From: Providencia zhijiangensis
Lineage (GTDB): Bacteria > Pseudomonadota > Gammaproteobacteria > Enterobacterales > Enterobacteriaceae
Assembly: GCF_030315915.2 (NCBI RefSeq)
Contig: NZ_CP135990.1
Location: 1,302,001 to 1,366,000 of the forward strand
Reading direction: 5' to 3'
Length of the DNA: 64,000 nucleotides
Every line of letters starts with the position of its first letter. The first letter of the stretch is position 1. Shown here piece by piece: positions 37,374 to 47,015 of this stretch. The position numbers and the translations under genes are program-made. A model generated the notes under the pieces. It was not told the origin of the DNA, ran no database searches, and worked only from the letters and a program-made list of their open reading frames with translations.

Positions 37374-38111
37374 ATGGATCTGAGTAAACGAAAATTCCTA
37401 CAACAGATTGGGGCCGTCACTGCGGGTGCCTCGCTGATCCCAATCGCCGAGGCGGGTTTGAATTTTTCCCCAACTCGCCGTGAAGGCAATCCCGAAAAAC
37501 GCTATGGCATGTTGATTGACCTGCGTCGCTGCGTAGGCTGCCAATCATGTACTGTTAGCTGTTCTGTTGAAAACCAAACACCTCAAGGTCAATTTAGAAC
37601 GACGGTTAACCAATATCAGGTCTCCTTAAAAGGAGAGGAAGGGTTCACTAACGTTCTACTGCCTCGCCTGTGTAACCATTGTGATAACCCGCCTTGCGTG
37701 CCAGTTTGCCCAGTGCAAGCAACATTTCAACGTGAAGATGGCATCGTGGTAATTGATAACGAGCGCTGTGTAGGTTGTGCGTATTGTGTTCAGGCTTGTC
37801 CGTACGATGCTCGCTTTATTAACCATTCAACGCAAACTGCAGATAAATGCACATTCTGTGCACACCGCTTAGAAGTTGGTTTATTGCCAGCATGTGTCGA
37901 ATCCTGTGTGGGGGGCGCCCGTATTATTGGTGACTTAAAAGACCCTAACAGCACCATTCGTAAGATGCTTTCTGAGCACGAAGCGCAAATCAAAGTCTTG
38001 AAACCTGAAAGTGGCACGTTGCCGCAGGTATTTTATTTAGGGCTGGATGATGCGTTTGTGGAACCGTTGCAAGGTAAAGGGCAACCGGCATTATGGCAGG
38101 AGGTGTTCTGA
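37374..38111 (+). CDS. ttrB: tetrathionate reductase iron-sulfur subunit TtrB
   Basis: The start MDLSKRKFLQQIGAVTAGAS at 37374 has GGAG seven bases upstream and gives a proper Tat signal (SKRKFLQQIG); the ATG at 37353 is less likely. Four 4Fe-4S cysteine clusters are seen: CVGCQSCTVSCSVEN, CNHCDNPPCVPVCPVQA, CVGCAYCVQACPY and CTFCAHRLEVGLLPACVESC. It conducts electrons from TtrC to TtrA in the periplasm. Its TGA overlaps the ttrC ATG by one base. Confidence 0.94.
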   Translation: MDLSKRKFLQQIGAVTAGASLIPIAEAGLNFSPTRREGNPEKRYGMLIDLRRCVGCQSCTVSCSVENQTPQGQFRTTVNQYQVSLKGEEGFTNVLLPRLCNHCDNPPCVPVCPVQATFQREDGIVVIDNERCVGCAYCVQACPYDARFINHSTQTADKCTFCAHRLEVGLLPACVESCVGGARIIGDLKDPNSTIRKMLSEHEAQIKVLKPESGTLPQVFYLGLDDAFVEPLQGKGQPALWQEVF

Positions 38112-39139
38112 TGAGCGAACAAGTGACCTATATTTCCGAAATCATGGCGCAGCCACAAGAGTTTTTCTGGCTTCCTTGGGCAGTGCAATACTTTTTCTTT
38201 ATTGGAATTGCCGCCTGTGCCGTGCTGTATGCCTGTTATCTTCATTGGCAAAACCGCAGTGGAAACGGCAGATTAGAAATGATCGCCGTGTTTATTGCTA
38301 TCACGATGGGGATCACAGCGCCGTTAGCATTAACCGCTGACCTGCACCAAACCGCGCGTGTGTGGCACTTCTATGCACATCCAACAATGTGGTCTTGGAT
38401 GTGGTGGGGCTCTGTGTTGCTACCGCTATTTACCACGTTTGTTGGGTTGTACTTTGTTGCGCTGTTAGTCAAATTGATTTGGAAGAAAGAGTATAAAGCG
38501 ACTCGTTGGGTAGCATTACTCAGTGCGTTATCCTCCATTGGTTTACTGCTGTATACCGGTCGTGAAGCCTCTGTGCTAGTGGCTCGTCCAATTTGGTTTA
38601 GCTGGTGGATGCCAGTGTTGATGTTCTTAAGTGCAATGCAAGTGTTGCCTGCACTGATTAGCTTAGGCGCGCGTCGTGAGCCGCAATATCAAAACCGTTT
38701 AGCGCGCTTCCAAGTAATTACATTACTCCTGTTTGCAGTCTGTTTTGCACTGTGGATCTCCGGTGATACCACGTCAGGCATTGCAATTCGTCAACAGTTA
38801 GATGTCGCAAGCCCGGGCTGGTGGATGTTAATGGGGGTTTGTGCACTGTGGGCAATCACATTTGTAATGGCATTGAGTAACGTTAAAGCGGTGCGCTCAG
38901 TCCCTTACATTACGGTTTTAGCGTTAGTGTCGATGGCGTTAGCGTGGGTATTACGCTGGATTTTCCTGATGGAGATCCAAGCGGTACCAAAATACAACAT
39001 CATCACCAATCCATACCATTTTCCATTAGGCAATGATGGGCTACTGGCGATTGTCGGTACATTTGGATTGTGGATTGCATTAACAATTATTGTTCGCGAA
39101 GGTGTTCGCTGGTTTGCGGGGAGAGTGCAACATGGCTAA
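38111..39139 (+). CDS. ttrC: tetrathionate reductase membrane subunit TtrC
   Basis: A 342-residue NrfD-type quinol-oxidising membrane anchor with about nine helices. The start MSEQVTYISEIMAQPQEFFW follows GGAGG and forms TGATG with ttrB. Typical blocks are LPWAVQYFFFIGIAACAVLY, DLHQTARVWHFYAHPTMWSW and WISGDTTSGIAIRQ. It oxidises menaquinol and passes electrons to TtrB. Its end overlaps ttrA by 8 bp. Confidence 0.93.
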   Translation: MSEQVTYISEIMAQPQEFFWLPWAVQYFFFIGIAACAVLYACYLHWQNRSGNGRLEMIAVFIAITMGITAPLALTADLHQTARVWHFYAHPTMWSWMWWGSVLLPLFTTFVGLYFVALLVKLIWKKEYKATRWVALLSALSSIGLLLYTGREASVLVARPIWFSWWMPVLMFLSAMQVLPALISLGARREPQYQNRLARFQVITLLLFAVCFALWISGDTTSGIAIRQQLDVASPGWWMLMGVCALWAITFVMALSNVKAVRSVPYITVLALVSMALAWVLRWIFLMEIQAVPKYNIITNPYHFPLGNDGLLAIVGTFGLWIALTIIVREGVRWFAGRVQHG

Positions 39140-42100
39140 ATTCTCAAGACGTCAATGGCTTAAAGGTGGTTTAGTTGTCGGTGGTCTTGCTCTTTTTGGT
39201 GCAAGCTATCGTGAAGTTGCCAAACGTGCAGTAGATGGTTTAGTGGATGGCACCTCTGGCAAAGTGACGCTGGATCGCATCAATGGTAACTCACTGATCC
39301 CTGAAGGTTCAGCGATTGGTGGTTGGAAAGAGAACCCTGCGCAAGTTGTTTCAATGACTCAATGCTTTGGTTGCTGGACGCAGTGCGGTATTCGTGCCCG
39401 TGTGGACAGTGCGAAGAATGAAGTTTTGCGTATTGCAGGGAACCCATACCACCCTCTATCCCATGAAAAGCATTTCCCATACGGAATGCCGTTATCCACT
39501 GCATTCGCCAAAATGGGCGGTGAAAGTGGTTTAGAACATCGTTCAACGGCATGTGCTCGTGGCGCCACGCTGATGGAAGGGTTAACCAGTCCATTACGTA
39601 TTCTCGAACCGATGAAGCGCGTTGGTAAACGTGGTGAAGGGAAGTGGGAGCGTATTAGCTTTGAACAGTTAATTAAAGAAGTGGTTGAAGGTGGGGACTT
39701 ATTTGGCGAAGGTCATGTGGATGGTCTGCGTGCTATTCGTGATTTAGAAACGCCACTGGATCCATCTCAACCAAAATTAGGGCCTAAAGCCAACCAGTTA
39801 CTGGTGACTAACGCCGGGGATGATGGTCGTGATGGTTTTATTCGTCGCTTTGCTCAAAACGCTTTTGGTAGTAAAAACTTCGGGGCTCACGGGGCTTACT
39901 GTGGTTTAGCATATCGTGCAGGTTCTGGTGCGTTGATGGATGACTTGGATAAGAATGCCCACGTCAAACCGGATTGGGATAATACGCGTTTCGCGCTGTT
40001 TATCGGAACATCGCCAGCGCAATCAGGTAACCCATTTAAACGCCAAGGTCGCCAGTTAGCGAGTGCTCGTTTACGTGATTCGTTTAACTATGTGGTTGTT
40101 TCTCCGGCACTGCCATTGACCACAACTTTGGCCAATGACCATGGTCACTGGGTACCAGTTCAACCGGGTACCGATGCCGCATTAGTGATGGGGATGATCC
40201 GCTGGATTATCGAAAATGACCGCTATAACGCGGCTTATCTGAGTGTGCCAAGTGAAAAATCCATGGAAGCGGCTGGCGAGAAAAGCTGGACGAACTCAAC
40301 TCACTTAGTGATCACCGATGATACCCATCCTTTGGCGGGTAATCTGTTACAGCAATCTCACCTAACGGGTGTGGTGGCTGAAAAGGGTGAGGACGAGAAA
40401 AAAGCCTATTTGGTTCAGGATGCAAACGGCGAGCTGAAACTGGCGGATGAAGTGACGAATGCGGAGCTGTTTGTGACTCGTCAAGTCACGCTTCATGATG
40501 GTAGCGAAGTGACGGTGAAATCCAGCTTCCAATGTCTGAAAGAAGCCGCAGATCGCATGACGCTGGAAGAGTACAGTCAACGTTGTCAAGTGCCCGTGAA
40601 AACCATTGAATCACTGGGTAAAGCCTTAACCTCTTATGACAGAAAAGCGGCGGTGATTTCTCACGGCGGCATGATGAGTGGTAATGGTTTCTATACTGCA
40701 TGGTCTGTGATTATGCTTAATGCGTTGATTGGTAACTTAAACTTAAAAGGTGGCGTTTCTGTCGGTGGCGGTAAATTTAACGGGGAGAATGATGGCCCTC
40801 GTTACAATATTGCAGGCTACAAAGGCAAGGTGAAACCGAAAGGTGTAGTGCTATCGCGCAGTAATGAAGTTTATGAAAAATCGGATGAATTCAAGGCAAG
40901 AGTAGCAGCGGGTGAAAAACCGTATCCAGCGAAAGCCCCTTGGTATCCGTTTGCGAAAGGTCAGTTAACTGAGCAGTTGGCTTCCGCATTGATGGGATAT
41001 CCATATTCCCTGAAGGCGTGGATCACTAATATGACGAACCCAGTTTATGGTATTGCGGGTATTCGTCAGGTGATGGAAGAAAAACTGAAAGATCCGAAGC
41101 ATCTGCCACTGATTATCGGTATCGATGCTTTCATGAATGAAACCACAGCGTTAGCGGACTATATTGTGCCAGATACCCACAACTTTGAGAGTTGGGGCTT
41201 CAGCGCACCATGGTCAGGTGTACAGGTGAAAGCGAGTACCGCGCGTTGGCCGATTGTAGAGCCTCGCACTGCGAAAACAGCGGATGGCCAGCCAGTTTCA
41301 ATGGAGTCATTCTGTATCGCAGTCGCTAAAGCGCTGAATTTACCGGGCTTTGGTGACAATGTGATTGCGGATATGGATGGCAATATGTATCCGTTAAATA
41401 CCGCTGAAGATTACTATCTGAGAGTGGCGGCTAACATGGCGTGGTTAGGTGAAAAACCGGTACCAGAGGCGGCAACAGAAGACATTACGATCAGTGGTGT
41501 CGAACGTATCATGCCGCAAATTACTCGCACATTGAAACCTGAAGAAGTTCGCCGTGTTGCGTATATCTTTACGCGTGGTGGTCGATTCGCGCCTTACGAG
41601 AAAGCGTGGGATGGAGATGCGACGGGTCCACAGTGGAAGAAAGGGTTACAAATTTGGAATCCTACGGTGGCGATTAACCGTCATGCTATCACTGGTGAGC
41701 GTTTTAGTGGTTGCCCGACCTACTATCCGCCTCGTATGGCGAATGGTGAAGATGTGAATGTGGTATTCCCAGAGAAAGAGTGGCCATTAAAAATGATGTC
41801 CTTTAAATCTCATGTGATGAGCAGTTCCACAACCATGATTGAACGTTTACGTCATGTGAAACCAACCAATATGGTGGCCATTCACCCTGATGATGCGGCG
41901 AAGGTGGGCGTTAAACATGGGGATTGGGTCAAAATCACCACACCAGGTGGCCATGTGGAAGCTCAAATTAGTGTGCTTGATGGTGTTATGCCGGGAGTTC
42001 TCGCGGTTGAACATGGTTATGGTCATACCGAAATGGGAGCTAAACAGCACTATTTAGACGGCGAAGCTATGCCGATGAATGCGGCAAATGGTTCAGGTAT

Positions 42101-42221
42101 TAACTTGAATGATTTAGGGTTCGCGGATCCGACTCGTGAAGTGGCAAATACTTGGCTTGATTGGGTATCTGGTGCTTCCGTGAGACAAGGCTTGCCTGCT
42201 CGTATCGAGTTAATTGGCTAA
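39132..42221 (+). CDS. ttrA: tetrathionate reductase molybdopterin subunit TtrA
   Basis: A 1029-residue molybdopterin guanine dinucleotide enzyme that reduces tetrathionate to thiosulfate. It has a Tat signal (SRRQWLKGGLVVGGLALFGA), a 4Fe-4S motif with cysteines in CFGCWTQCGIRARVDSAKNE, and ACARGATLMEGLTSPLRILE. The molybdopterin domains follow, including SHGGMMSGNGFYTAWSVIML and a C-terminal MopB-binding segment (VAIHPDDAAKVGVKHGDWVK). Length and order fit Salmonella TtrA. It ends the ttrBCA operon. Confidence 0.95.
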   Translation: MAKFSRRQWLKGGLVVGGLALFGASYREVAKRAVDGLVDGTSGKVTLDRINGNSLIPEGSAIGGWKENPAQVVSMTQCFGCWTQCGIRARVDSAKNEVLRIAGNPYHPLSHEKHFPYGMPLSTAFAKMGGESGLEHRSTACARGATLMEGLTSPLRILEPMKRVGKRGEGKWERISFEQLIKEVVEGGDLFGEGHVDGLRAIRDLETPLDPSQPKLGPKANQLLVTNAGDDGRDGFIRRFAQNAFGSKNFGAHGAYCGLAYRAGSGALMDDLDKNAHVKPDWDNTRFALFIGTSPAQSGNPFKRQGRQLASARLRDSFNYVVVSPALPLTTTLANDHGHWVPVQPGTDAALVMGMIRWIIENDRYNAAYLSVPSEKSMEAAGEKSWTNSTHLVITDDTHPLAGNLLQQSHLTGVVAEKGEDEKKAYLVQDANGELKLADEVTNAELFVTRQVTLHDGSEVTVKSSFQCLKEAADRMTLEEYSQRCQVPVKTIESLGKALTSYDRKAAVISHGGMMSGNGFYTAWSVIMLNALIGNLNLKGGVSVGGGKFNGENDGPRYNIAGYKGKVKPKGVVLSRSNEVYEKSDEFKARVAAGEKPYPAKAPWYPFAKGQLTEQLASALMGYPYSLKAWITNMTNPVYGIAGIRQVMEEKLKDPKHLPLIIGIDAFMNETTALADYIVPDTHNFESWGFSAPWSGVQVKASTARWPIVEPRTAKTADGQPVSMESFCIAVAKALNLPGFGDNVIADMDGNMYPLNTAEDYYLRVAANMAWLGEKPVPEAATEDITISGVERIMPQITRTLKPEEVRRVAYIFTRGGRFAPYEKAWDGDATGPQWKKGLQIWNPTVAINRHAITGERFSGCPTYYPPRMANGEDVNVVFPEKEWPLKMMSFKSHVMSSSTTMIERLRHVKPTNMVAIHPDDAAKVGVKHGDWVKITTPGGHVEAQISVLDGVMPGVLAVEHGYGHTEMGAKQHYLDGEAMPMNAANGSGINLNDLGFADPTREVANTWLDWVSGASVRQGLPARIELIG

Positions 42222-42488
42222 CACAGAAATCTATCCAGTAGGTTGAAAGTTGTACGTTAGTAAAGTGTAGGTAGTAAAGTGTAGGTAGTAATATAAGCAG
42301 TAAAGAGGTTTCTGACCTACTCCGTTCTGCATAGCGGAGTAGGGAAGTACCCCTAAAGCAGTTGACATTGCGCTCTACGATGTGGTTTACCCATCGTAAT
42401 TTCGGCAAATGCCAGGGAGGGGGAGCCCTCCCTTTTTTCTTTTCTATTTAATACAGATAGCTAATACAAATATTGCTATAAAAACAGT
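42222..42488 (+). other. ttrA 3' region with tandem repeat and hairpins
   Basis: A 14-bp tandem repeat (AGTAAAGTGTAGGT, twice, plus AGTAA, 42259-42291) is followed by a perfect stem CTACTCCG / CGGAGTAG (42318-42342) and then a strong terminator. A TTGACA at 42362-42367 could be a -35. The structured 3' region may be the 3' UTR of ttrBCA or contain a small RNA. Confidence 0.45.
42414..42440 (+). terminator. Rho-independent terminator of ttrBCA
   Basis: GGGAGGG / CCCTCCC stem with a short loop, followed by TTTTTTCTTTTC. Confidence 0.85.
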
Positions 42489-43013
42489 TTATAAAAATAT
42501 TGAGCTATTTTTCTTAAGTGGATATTTCTTCCAGCGAGCCACTAGCCATTCAAACTCTTGATAGGTCGTCTCTGATTTTCTTTTTTCTCTAATGGCTTTA
42601 ATCAAAGGCTCGGCAATCTCATATGTTTCAATAACGGTTGAGTATGAGGCTATTTTGATCATTTGCTCGTTATAGATACCTTCTCTGATACTAACGGCAA
42701 CGCGTTCATAAAAATTTAAAATATATTGGAATTTGAGACGCTCTGCGGTTTCACAACTTGTCATAGCGACCCCTTCAGCAGGGAAAACATAGGCACGAAA
42801 TGATTTTCCAGAGTAATGGATTTGTTTTAAAACATGAAGAGACTCTACGTATTGCTGATCTAATCGACTTTCAAATAAAAATAGGGCAGTTTGTGTTTTT
42901 TTAGCCGTTTCTAAATTATAAATAATTGCGCCTATGGCAACAAAAACACCAAATAAAACCGTTGTATTACTAATAATTTGTAGAGTTGTCTGCATTAATG
43001 TCATGGGTTCCAT
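42489..43013 (-). CDS. DUF4760-like membrane-anchored protein (about 174 aa)
   Basis: I use the start MEPMTLMQTTLQIISNTTVL; the frame is open further upstream but would pass through a terminator hairpin. One membrane helix (about 10-32, IISNTTVLFGVFVAIGAIIY) precedes a soluble helical domain with ETAKKTQTALFLFESRLDQQ and FQYILNFYERVAVSIREGIY, a pattern typical of DUF4760 proteins. Function is unknown. A terminator and an 11-codon leader ORF lie just upstream, suggesting attenuation. Confidence 0.6.
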   Translation of the reverse strand: MEPMTLMQTTLQIISNTTVLFGVFVAIGAIIYNLETAKKTQTALFLFESRLDQQYVESLHVLKQIHYSGKSFRAYVFPAEGVAMTSCETAERLKFQYILNFYERVAVSIREGIYNEQMIKIASYSTVIETYEIAEPLIKAIREKRKSETTYQEFEWLVARWKKYPLKKNSSIFL

Positions 43014-43017
43014 CCAT

Positions 43018-43043
43018 AAAAAAGGCGGGGTCAATCCCGCCTA
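43018..43043 (-). terminator. attenuator-like terminator before the DUF4760 gene
   Basis: On the minus strand GGCGGGA ... CCCCGCC forms a stem followed by six T, and the gene starts immediately after the T run. A terminator at the front of a gene in the same orientation is the geometry of an attenuator. Confidence 0.6.
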
Positions 43044-43060
43044 GTTAAAAGTTTATTAGC

Positions 43061-43096
43061 TTAAAAGCCATCAAATTCGTCAAATTTTGTTCTCAT
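43061..43096 (-). CDS. possible 11-aa leader peptide
   Basis: MRTKFDEFDGF, with AGAGG seven bases before the ATG. The AGAGG can pair with CCTCT at 43129-43133 on the transcript, so the ribosome site itself may be masked. It ends about 20 bases before the attenuator-like hairpin. Three of eleven residues are Phe. Very short, so chance cannot be excluded. Confidence 0.35.
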   Translation of the reverse strand: MRTKFDEFDGF

Positions 43097-43375
43097 ATAG
43101 AACCTCTTCAAGTGGGGGATTTTTATTCAGAGGAAAATTAGCGCAATGGTATTTTTCTGTCAAAGGGCAAAGGAATTTATCAGACTAACTTTTTTAATTT
43201 AGTGATTTTTTCTTTAACATTATCATTAAGAGTTTGTGATAGGCGTAATATCCACTAAAAATAAATGGTTTTTTATTAACATAATAAAAGGGATAATAAC
43301 CCACAATTAACGAGCAATTCTTTGCTGGTGATTTAAATTTTTTATATCAAAGCATTACATAGGAAAGCGAACACC

Positions 43376-44422
43376 ATGCCAGTGTTACATAACCAAATTT
43401 CGAATAAAATCCTTAAAGAACGTATGTTGGCTGAAACTGAGCCGCGTACCACAATCTCTTTTTATAAATACTTCAATATTCAAGACCCTGCTGCATTTCG
43501 CAATGAATGGTACCAACAATTCAAAGCGTTGAGTGTATTTGGTCGTGTGTATATTGCTAAAGAAGGGATCAACGCACAAATTAGCGTACCTGCCTCTAAT
43601 GTAGATGCGTTGCGTGAACTTATCTACGCAACAGACCCGGCCTTAAATGATCTGCGTTTGAACATTGCTATTGATGATGATGGCAAGTCCTTCTGGGTAC
43701 TACGTATGAAAGTACGTGACCGTGTTGTTGCCGATGGTATTGATGACGAAACCTTTAATCCTGCCAATACTGGACAGTATCTGAAAGCAGATCAAGTCAA
43801 TGCGATGATCGATGACCCAAATACTATTTTTGTCGATATGCGCAACCACTATGAATATGAAGTAGGTCACTTTGATAATGCGATTGAGGTGCCATCAGAC
43901 ACCTTTAGAGACCAACTGCCAATGGCGGTTGAAATGCTGCAAGACCAGAAAGATAAAAATGTGGTGATGTATTGCACGGGCGGTATCCGCTGTGAAAAAG
44001 CGAGCGCCTACATGCTACATAACGGTTTCCAAAATGTTTATCATGTGGAAGGCGGGATCATTGAATATGCGCGTAAAGCAAAAGAACAAGGCTTGCCACT
44101 GCGCTTCAAAGGTAAAAACTTTGTGTTCGATAACCGTATGGGTGAGCGTATTACGGATGACACCTTAGCGCATTGCCATCAGTGTGGGGAAGTCTGTGAC
44201 ACTCACACTAACTGCAAAAATGACGGTTGCCATTTACTGTTTATTCAATGCCCAAGCTGCGCTGAAAAATATGAAGGCTGCTGCAGTCATGCGTGTACTG
44301 AAGAGATGAAGTTGCCTGAAGAAGAGCAGCGTATTCGCCGCGCTGGTCGTGAAGTGAGTAATAAAATATTTAATAAATCTCGTCATCGTTTAGCGGACGG
44401 ACTGTTAAATAGCGAAAAGTAG
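43376..44422 (+). CDS. trhO: tRNA uridine(34) hydroxylase TrhO
   Basis: The 348-residue protein aligns with E. coli TrhO (YceA) from end to end: [40 protein letters not shown], the rhodanese domain with catalytic Cys200 in [17 protein letters not shown], and a C-terminal cysteine-rich segment ([20 protein letters not shown]). It hydroxylates U34 of certain tRNAs in an oxygen-dependent step towards 5-methoxyuridine or cmo5U. It follows the lpxL gene in E. coli; here the ttr locus and a DUF4760 gene lie in between. Confidence 0.95.
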   Translation: MPVLHNQISNKILKERMLAETEPRTTISFYKYFNIQDPAAFRNEWYQQFKALSVFGRVYIAKEGINAQISVPASNVDALRELIYATDPALNDLRLNIAIDDDGKSFWVLRMKVRDRVVADGIDDETFNPANTGQYLKADQVNAMIDDPNTIFVDMRNHYEYEVGHFDNAIEVPSDTFRDQLPMAVEMLQDQKDKNVVMYCTGGIRCEKASAYMLHNGFQNVYHVEGGIIEYARKAKEQGLPLRFKGKNFVFDNRMGERITDDTLAHCHQCGEVCDTHTNCKNDGCHLLFIQCPSCAEKYEGCCSHACTEEMKLPEEEQRIRRAGREVSNKIFNKSRHRLADGLLNSEK

Positions 44423-44438
44423 TATTATTTTAAAATGA

Positions 44439-44470
44439 AGAAAGCCCTTTTTTAAAGGGCTTTCTCTTTT
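44439..44470 (+). terminator. bidirectional terminator between trhO and the LuxR-type gene
   Basis: AAAGCCCTTT / AAAGGGCTTT perfect stem followed by CTCTTTT on the plus strand and by T-rich sequence on the minus strand, between convergent genes. Confidence 0.8.
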
Positions 44471-45062
44471 AATAAAGATACTTAAAAACATTATAAATAA
44501 AAAATAATTCAATTCTATTTTTAACAAAGACTTTTGATGTAATATGCCTTTTTTGTGAATAAACGGTGCTGTTACTTATGCCTAATTTTCTAGAAATAAT
44601 ATGATTAGGAGTTTCATTCATCCAATTATTAATTATATTTTGCTCTTTCATCGTAAAAATGGATGAGTCATTATTATTAGCGAGCTTTGTTATTTTTTCT
44701 ATTTGATCTGAATCAGTAATAACTTTGTCCAATATTTGAGTCATGATGTTTTTTGACATAATGAAAAAATTATCTTTTAGTAGCAAAGGCTTGTCTGTTA
44801 ATGGGTATGCAGCATTGATGTAGATATAGAATCGAATGCTACTGGTTCTGTTTAGTAATGTTTTCAGGGTTGGGCAGTAACTCGAGTAATGACAATAGTA
44901 TGTCAAATTAACTAGAACAATACTGGGTGAATATTTATTTATATATTTAATACCTTCATTAATGCACCCTGTGCTAATGAATTTTAATTTTCTATTAGAA
45001 GATAAATATTCAGTAATACCAAGGCGGGTATAATAACACTCATCAATAACTAATATTCTCAT
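44469..45062 (-). CDS. LuxR/FixJ-type regulator with degenerate receiver (197 aa)
   Basis: I use the ATG at 45062 (MRILVIDECYYTRLGITEYL), which has AAGG nine bases upstream; an ATG nine bases earlier is also in frame. The N-terminal half has the receiver pattern, but the phospho-acceptor position reads VLVNLTYYC, Asn instead of Asp. The C-terminus has a LuxR helix-turn-helix (FTMKEQNIINNWMNETPNHI, ISRKLGISNSTVYSQKRHI). The layout resembles RcsA/BglJ-type coregulators that work without phosphorylation. AT-rich and Asn/Ile-rich compared with its neighbours, suggesting acquisition. The target is unknown. Confidence 0.7.
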   Translation of the reverse strand: MRILVIDECYYTRLGITEYLSSNRKLKFISTGCINEGIKYINKYSPSIVLVNLTYYCHYSSYCPTLKTLLNRTSSIRFYIYINAAYPLTDKPLLLKDNFFIMSKNIMTQILDKVITDSDQIEKITKLANNNDSSIFTMKEQNIINNWMNETPNHIISRKLGISNSTVYSQKRHITSKVFVKNRIELFFIYNVFKYLY

Positions 45063-45302
45063 AGGGAACATCCTTGTCCGGAAAGAGTATTACAATAAAT
45101 TGGAATTGATATTGAAGTCAATAAAGTAATAATAAAAATAATAAATTATCGCTTGTATTTGCAATTAATTCATAATTTATAGTTTTTATTTTATCTTTAA
45201 TAATAAACAGCAAAGTATCATTTATTAATGATATGAATTAGAGCAGCGGAGTGATAATGAATGGATATTTGTTATGAGACAAATATCCATTCTGTTTACC
45301 TG

Positions 45303-45557
45303 CTAATGAGTTTTGAAATCAGATTCAAGATATTCGCCAGACTCAATCTTATCAATTCCAGCCTGAAGAATATTAATCAGCTGTTTGGCTACATCTGTTG
45401 TCAGCCACATGGTTTTATCAATTATTGCGCTATCCAGGCTATTGTTCTGTTCAGGGAGGTAATGTAAACGTAGCATCATCGCATCGTAGGCATCGACAGT
45501 ACTGATATCCCAGCCAACAACAGGGTGAGTTTGGATTACATCGCTTTTTCTATTCAT
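45303..45557 (-). CDS. bssS: biofilm formation regulator BssS
   Basis: The 84-residue protein aligns with E. coli BssS: VIQTHPVVGWDISTVDAYDA, MMLRLHYLPEQN, TMWLTTDVAKQLINILQAGI and DKIESGEY. BssS affects biofilm and indole/AI-2 signalling in E. coli by an unknown mechanism. It lies upstream of pyrC in the order known from E. coli (solA-bssS-dinI-pyrC), though dinI is missing here. A GAGG ribosome site precedes the ATG. Confidence 0.92.
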   Translation of the reverse strand: MNRKSDVIQTHPVVGWDISTVDAYDAMMLRLHYLPEQNNSLDSAIIDKTMWLTTDVAKQLINILQAGIDKIESGEYLESDFKTH

Positions 45558-45775
45558 TTAGACCTCCTAATCAAACATCGTGATAAATAGTAAATATCTA
45601 TTACTGACTAAGAGCAGGTGACTCAGAACGAGCTATATCTAGTATAAGAAGATTTTTTTAATATGGTAGTAGTAAAACTATTTTTTCTGTGAATTTTGAT
45701 GAAAATTAACAAAATAGTTGGTGATTCTTTAAAAAAGAAGATGTGAAAAGGATAAAACCTTTCCACATCATAATG

Positions 45776-46825
45776 TTATTGGCCTACTTTGATAGTCCAA
45801 CCGCAATCTTCACCTGCTAAGAATGGGATCAATTTATCTTTCCCACAGGCAATAGATTCGCAGGTTATATTCTCAGATTTTGTCAGTGTAATGTGGCCTT
45901 CATTGACGGGTAATTCGTAAAATTTAGGTCCATTTAGTGAACAAAATGCTTCGAAATGCGCTAAAGCGCCTAATTCTTCGAATACAGTCGCATAGGCAGC
46001 TAGTGCGGTTGGTGAGTTAAATACGCCTGCACAGCCACAGGATGTCTCTTTACGGGATTGAACGTGCGGTGCAGTATCGGTGCCTAAGAAGAAGCGATCA
46101 CAGCCAGAAGCGACAGCTGCACGTAATGCTTCTTGATGAACATTACGTTTTAAAATCGGCAGGCAATATAGATGCGGTCGTACACCACCAACTAACATAT
46201 GGTTGCGGTTAAACATCAAATGCTGTGGTGTTAAGGTCGCAGCTGTAAATTCGTTAGCCTCTAACACATATTGCGCGGCTTCTTTGGTTGTGATGTGTTC
46301 GAAAACCACTTTTAACTGAGGGAATTGAGCTCGTAATGGCAGCATGACTTGTTCGATAAACAGCGCTTCACGGTCGAAGATATCGATATGGCTGGCGGTC
46401 ACTTCCCCATGAATGAGTAATGGCATTCCAGCTTGTTCCATGGCAGCAAGAACAGGGTAGATTTTTTTAATGTCAGACACGCCATGGCTAGAGTTTGTTG
46501 TGGCATTTGCGGGATACAATTTACAGGCTGTAAATACACCTTCATTGAAACCACGAATTAATTCATCAGCATCCGTTGTGTCAGTTAAATAGCAGGTCAT
46601 TAGCGGTGTAAATTGGTGCCCAGCAGGTACCGCTTGTTTAATTCGTTCACGGTATGCTCTTGCGGCTTCTACCGTGGTAACAGGGGGTACAAGGTTAGGC
46701 ATGACAATGGCACGACCAAAAAATTGGCTTGTGAACGGCACGACTGTATTTAACATTTCATTATCGCGAAAATGAACATGCCAATCATCAGGGCGGCGGA
46801 TCGTTAGGGTAGTTACAGTTGTCAT
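45776..46825 (-). CDS. pyrC: dihydroorotase
   Basis: The 349-residue amidohydrolase closes carbamoyl-aspartate to dihydroorotate in pyrimidine synthesis. It has the metal-binding HVHFRD near residue 17, the carboxylated Lys in [19 protein letters not shown], and later metal ligands in [34 protein letters not shown] and the catalytic Asp in [10 protein letters not shown]. Length matches E. coli PyrC. The start has GGAGCC upstream; a run of six C in the leader and a PurR-like box lie upstream. Confidence 0.95.
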   Translation of the reverse strand: MTTVTTLTIRRPDDWHVHFRDNEMLNTVVPFTSQFFGRAIVMPNLVPPVTTVEAARAYRERIKQAVPAGHQFTPLMTCYLTDTTDADELIRGFNEGVFTACKLYPANATTNSSHGVSDIKKIYPVLAAMEQAGMPLLIHGEVTASHIDIFDREALFIEQVMLPLRAQFPQLKVVFEHITTKEAAQYVLEANEFTAATLTPQHLMFNRNHMLVGGVRPHLYCLPILKRNVHQEALRAAVASGCDRFFLGTDTAPHVQSRKETSCGCAGVFNSPTALAAYATVFEELGALAHFEAFCSLNGPKFYELPVNEGHITLTKSENITCESIACGKDKLIPFLAGEDCGWTIKVGQ

Positions 46826-46888
46826 TAAACCGGCTCCAATAAGGGGGGAAGTGATGAGCAGATGCTCAGGCCGGGAAAGAATGATAAA

Positions 46889-46904
46889 ACGAAAACGATT
46901 AAAT
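46889..46904 (-). promoter_or_regulatory. PurR-box-like sequence upstream of pyrC
   Basis: ACGAAAACGATTAAAT (plus-strand reading) matches nine of eleven fixed positions of the PurR consensus ANGCAANCGNTTNCNT. pyrC is a known PurR target in E. coli, so the position about 65-80 bases before the start is reasonable. Confidence 0.35.
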
Positions 46905-47015
46905 AGCTATGATCAAGGACAATTAATATAGAAATTATTTTTCTGTGGCTTTTTTTAACATGTTGGAAAATAAAGGAATTAGAACAGAATAAAACAGAGA
47001 AAGGAAAGATTAAGT

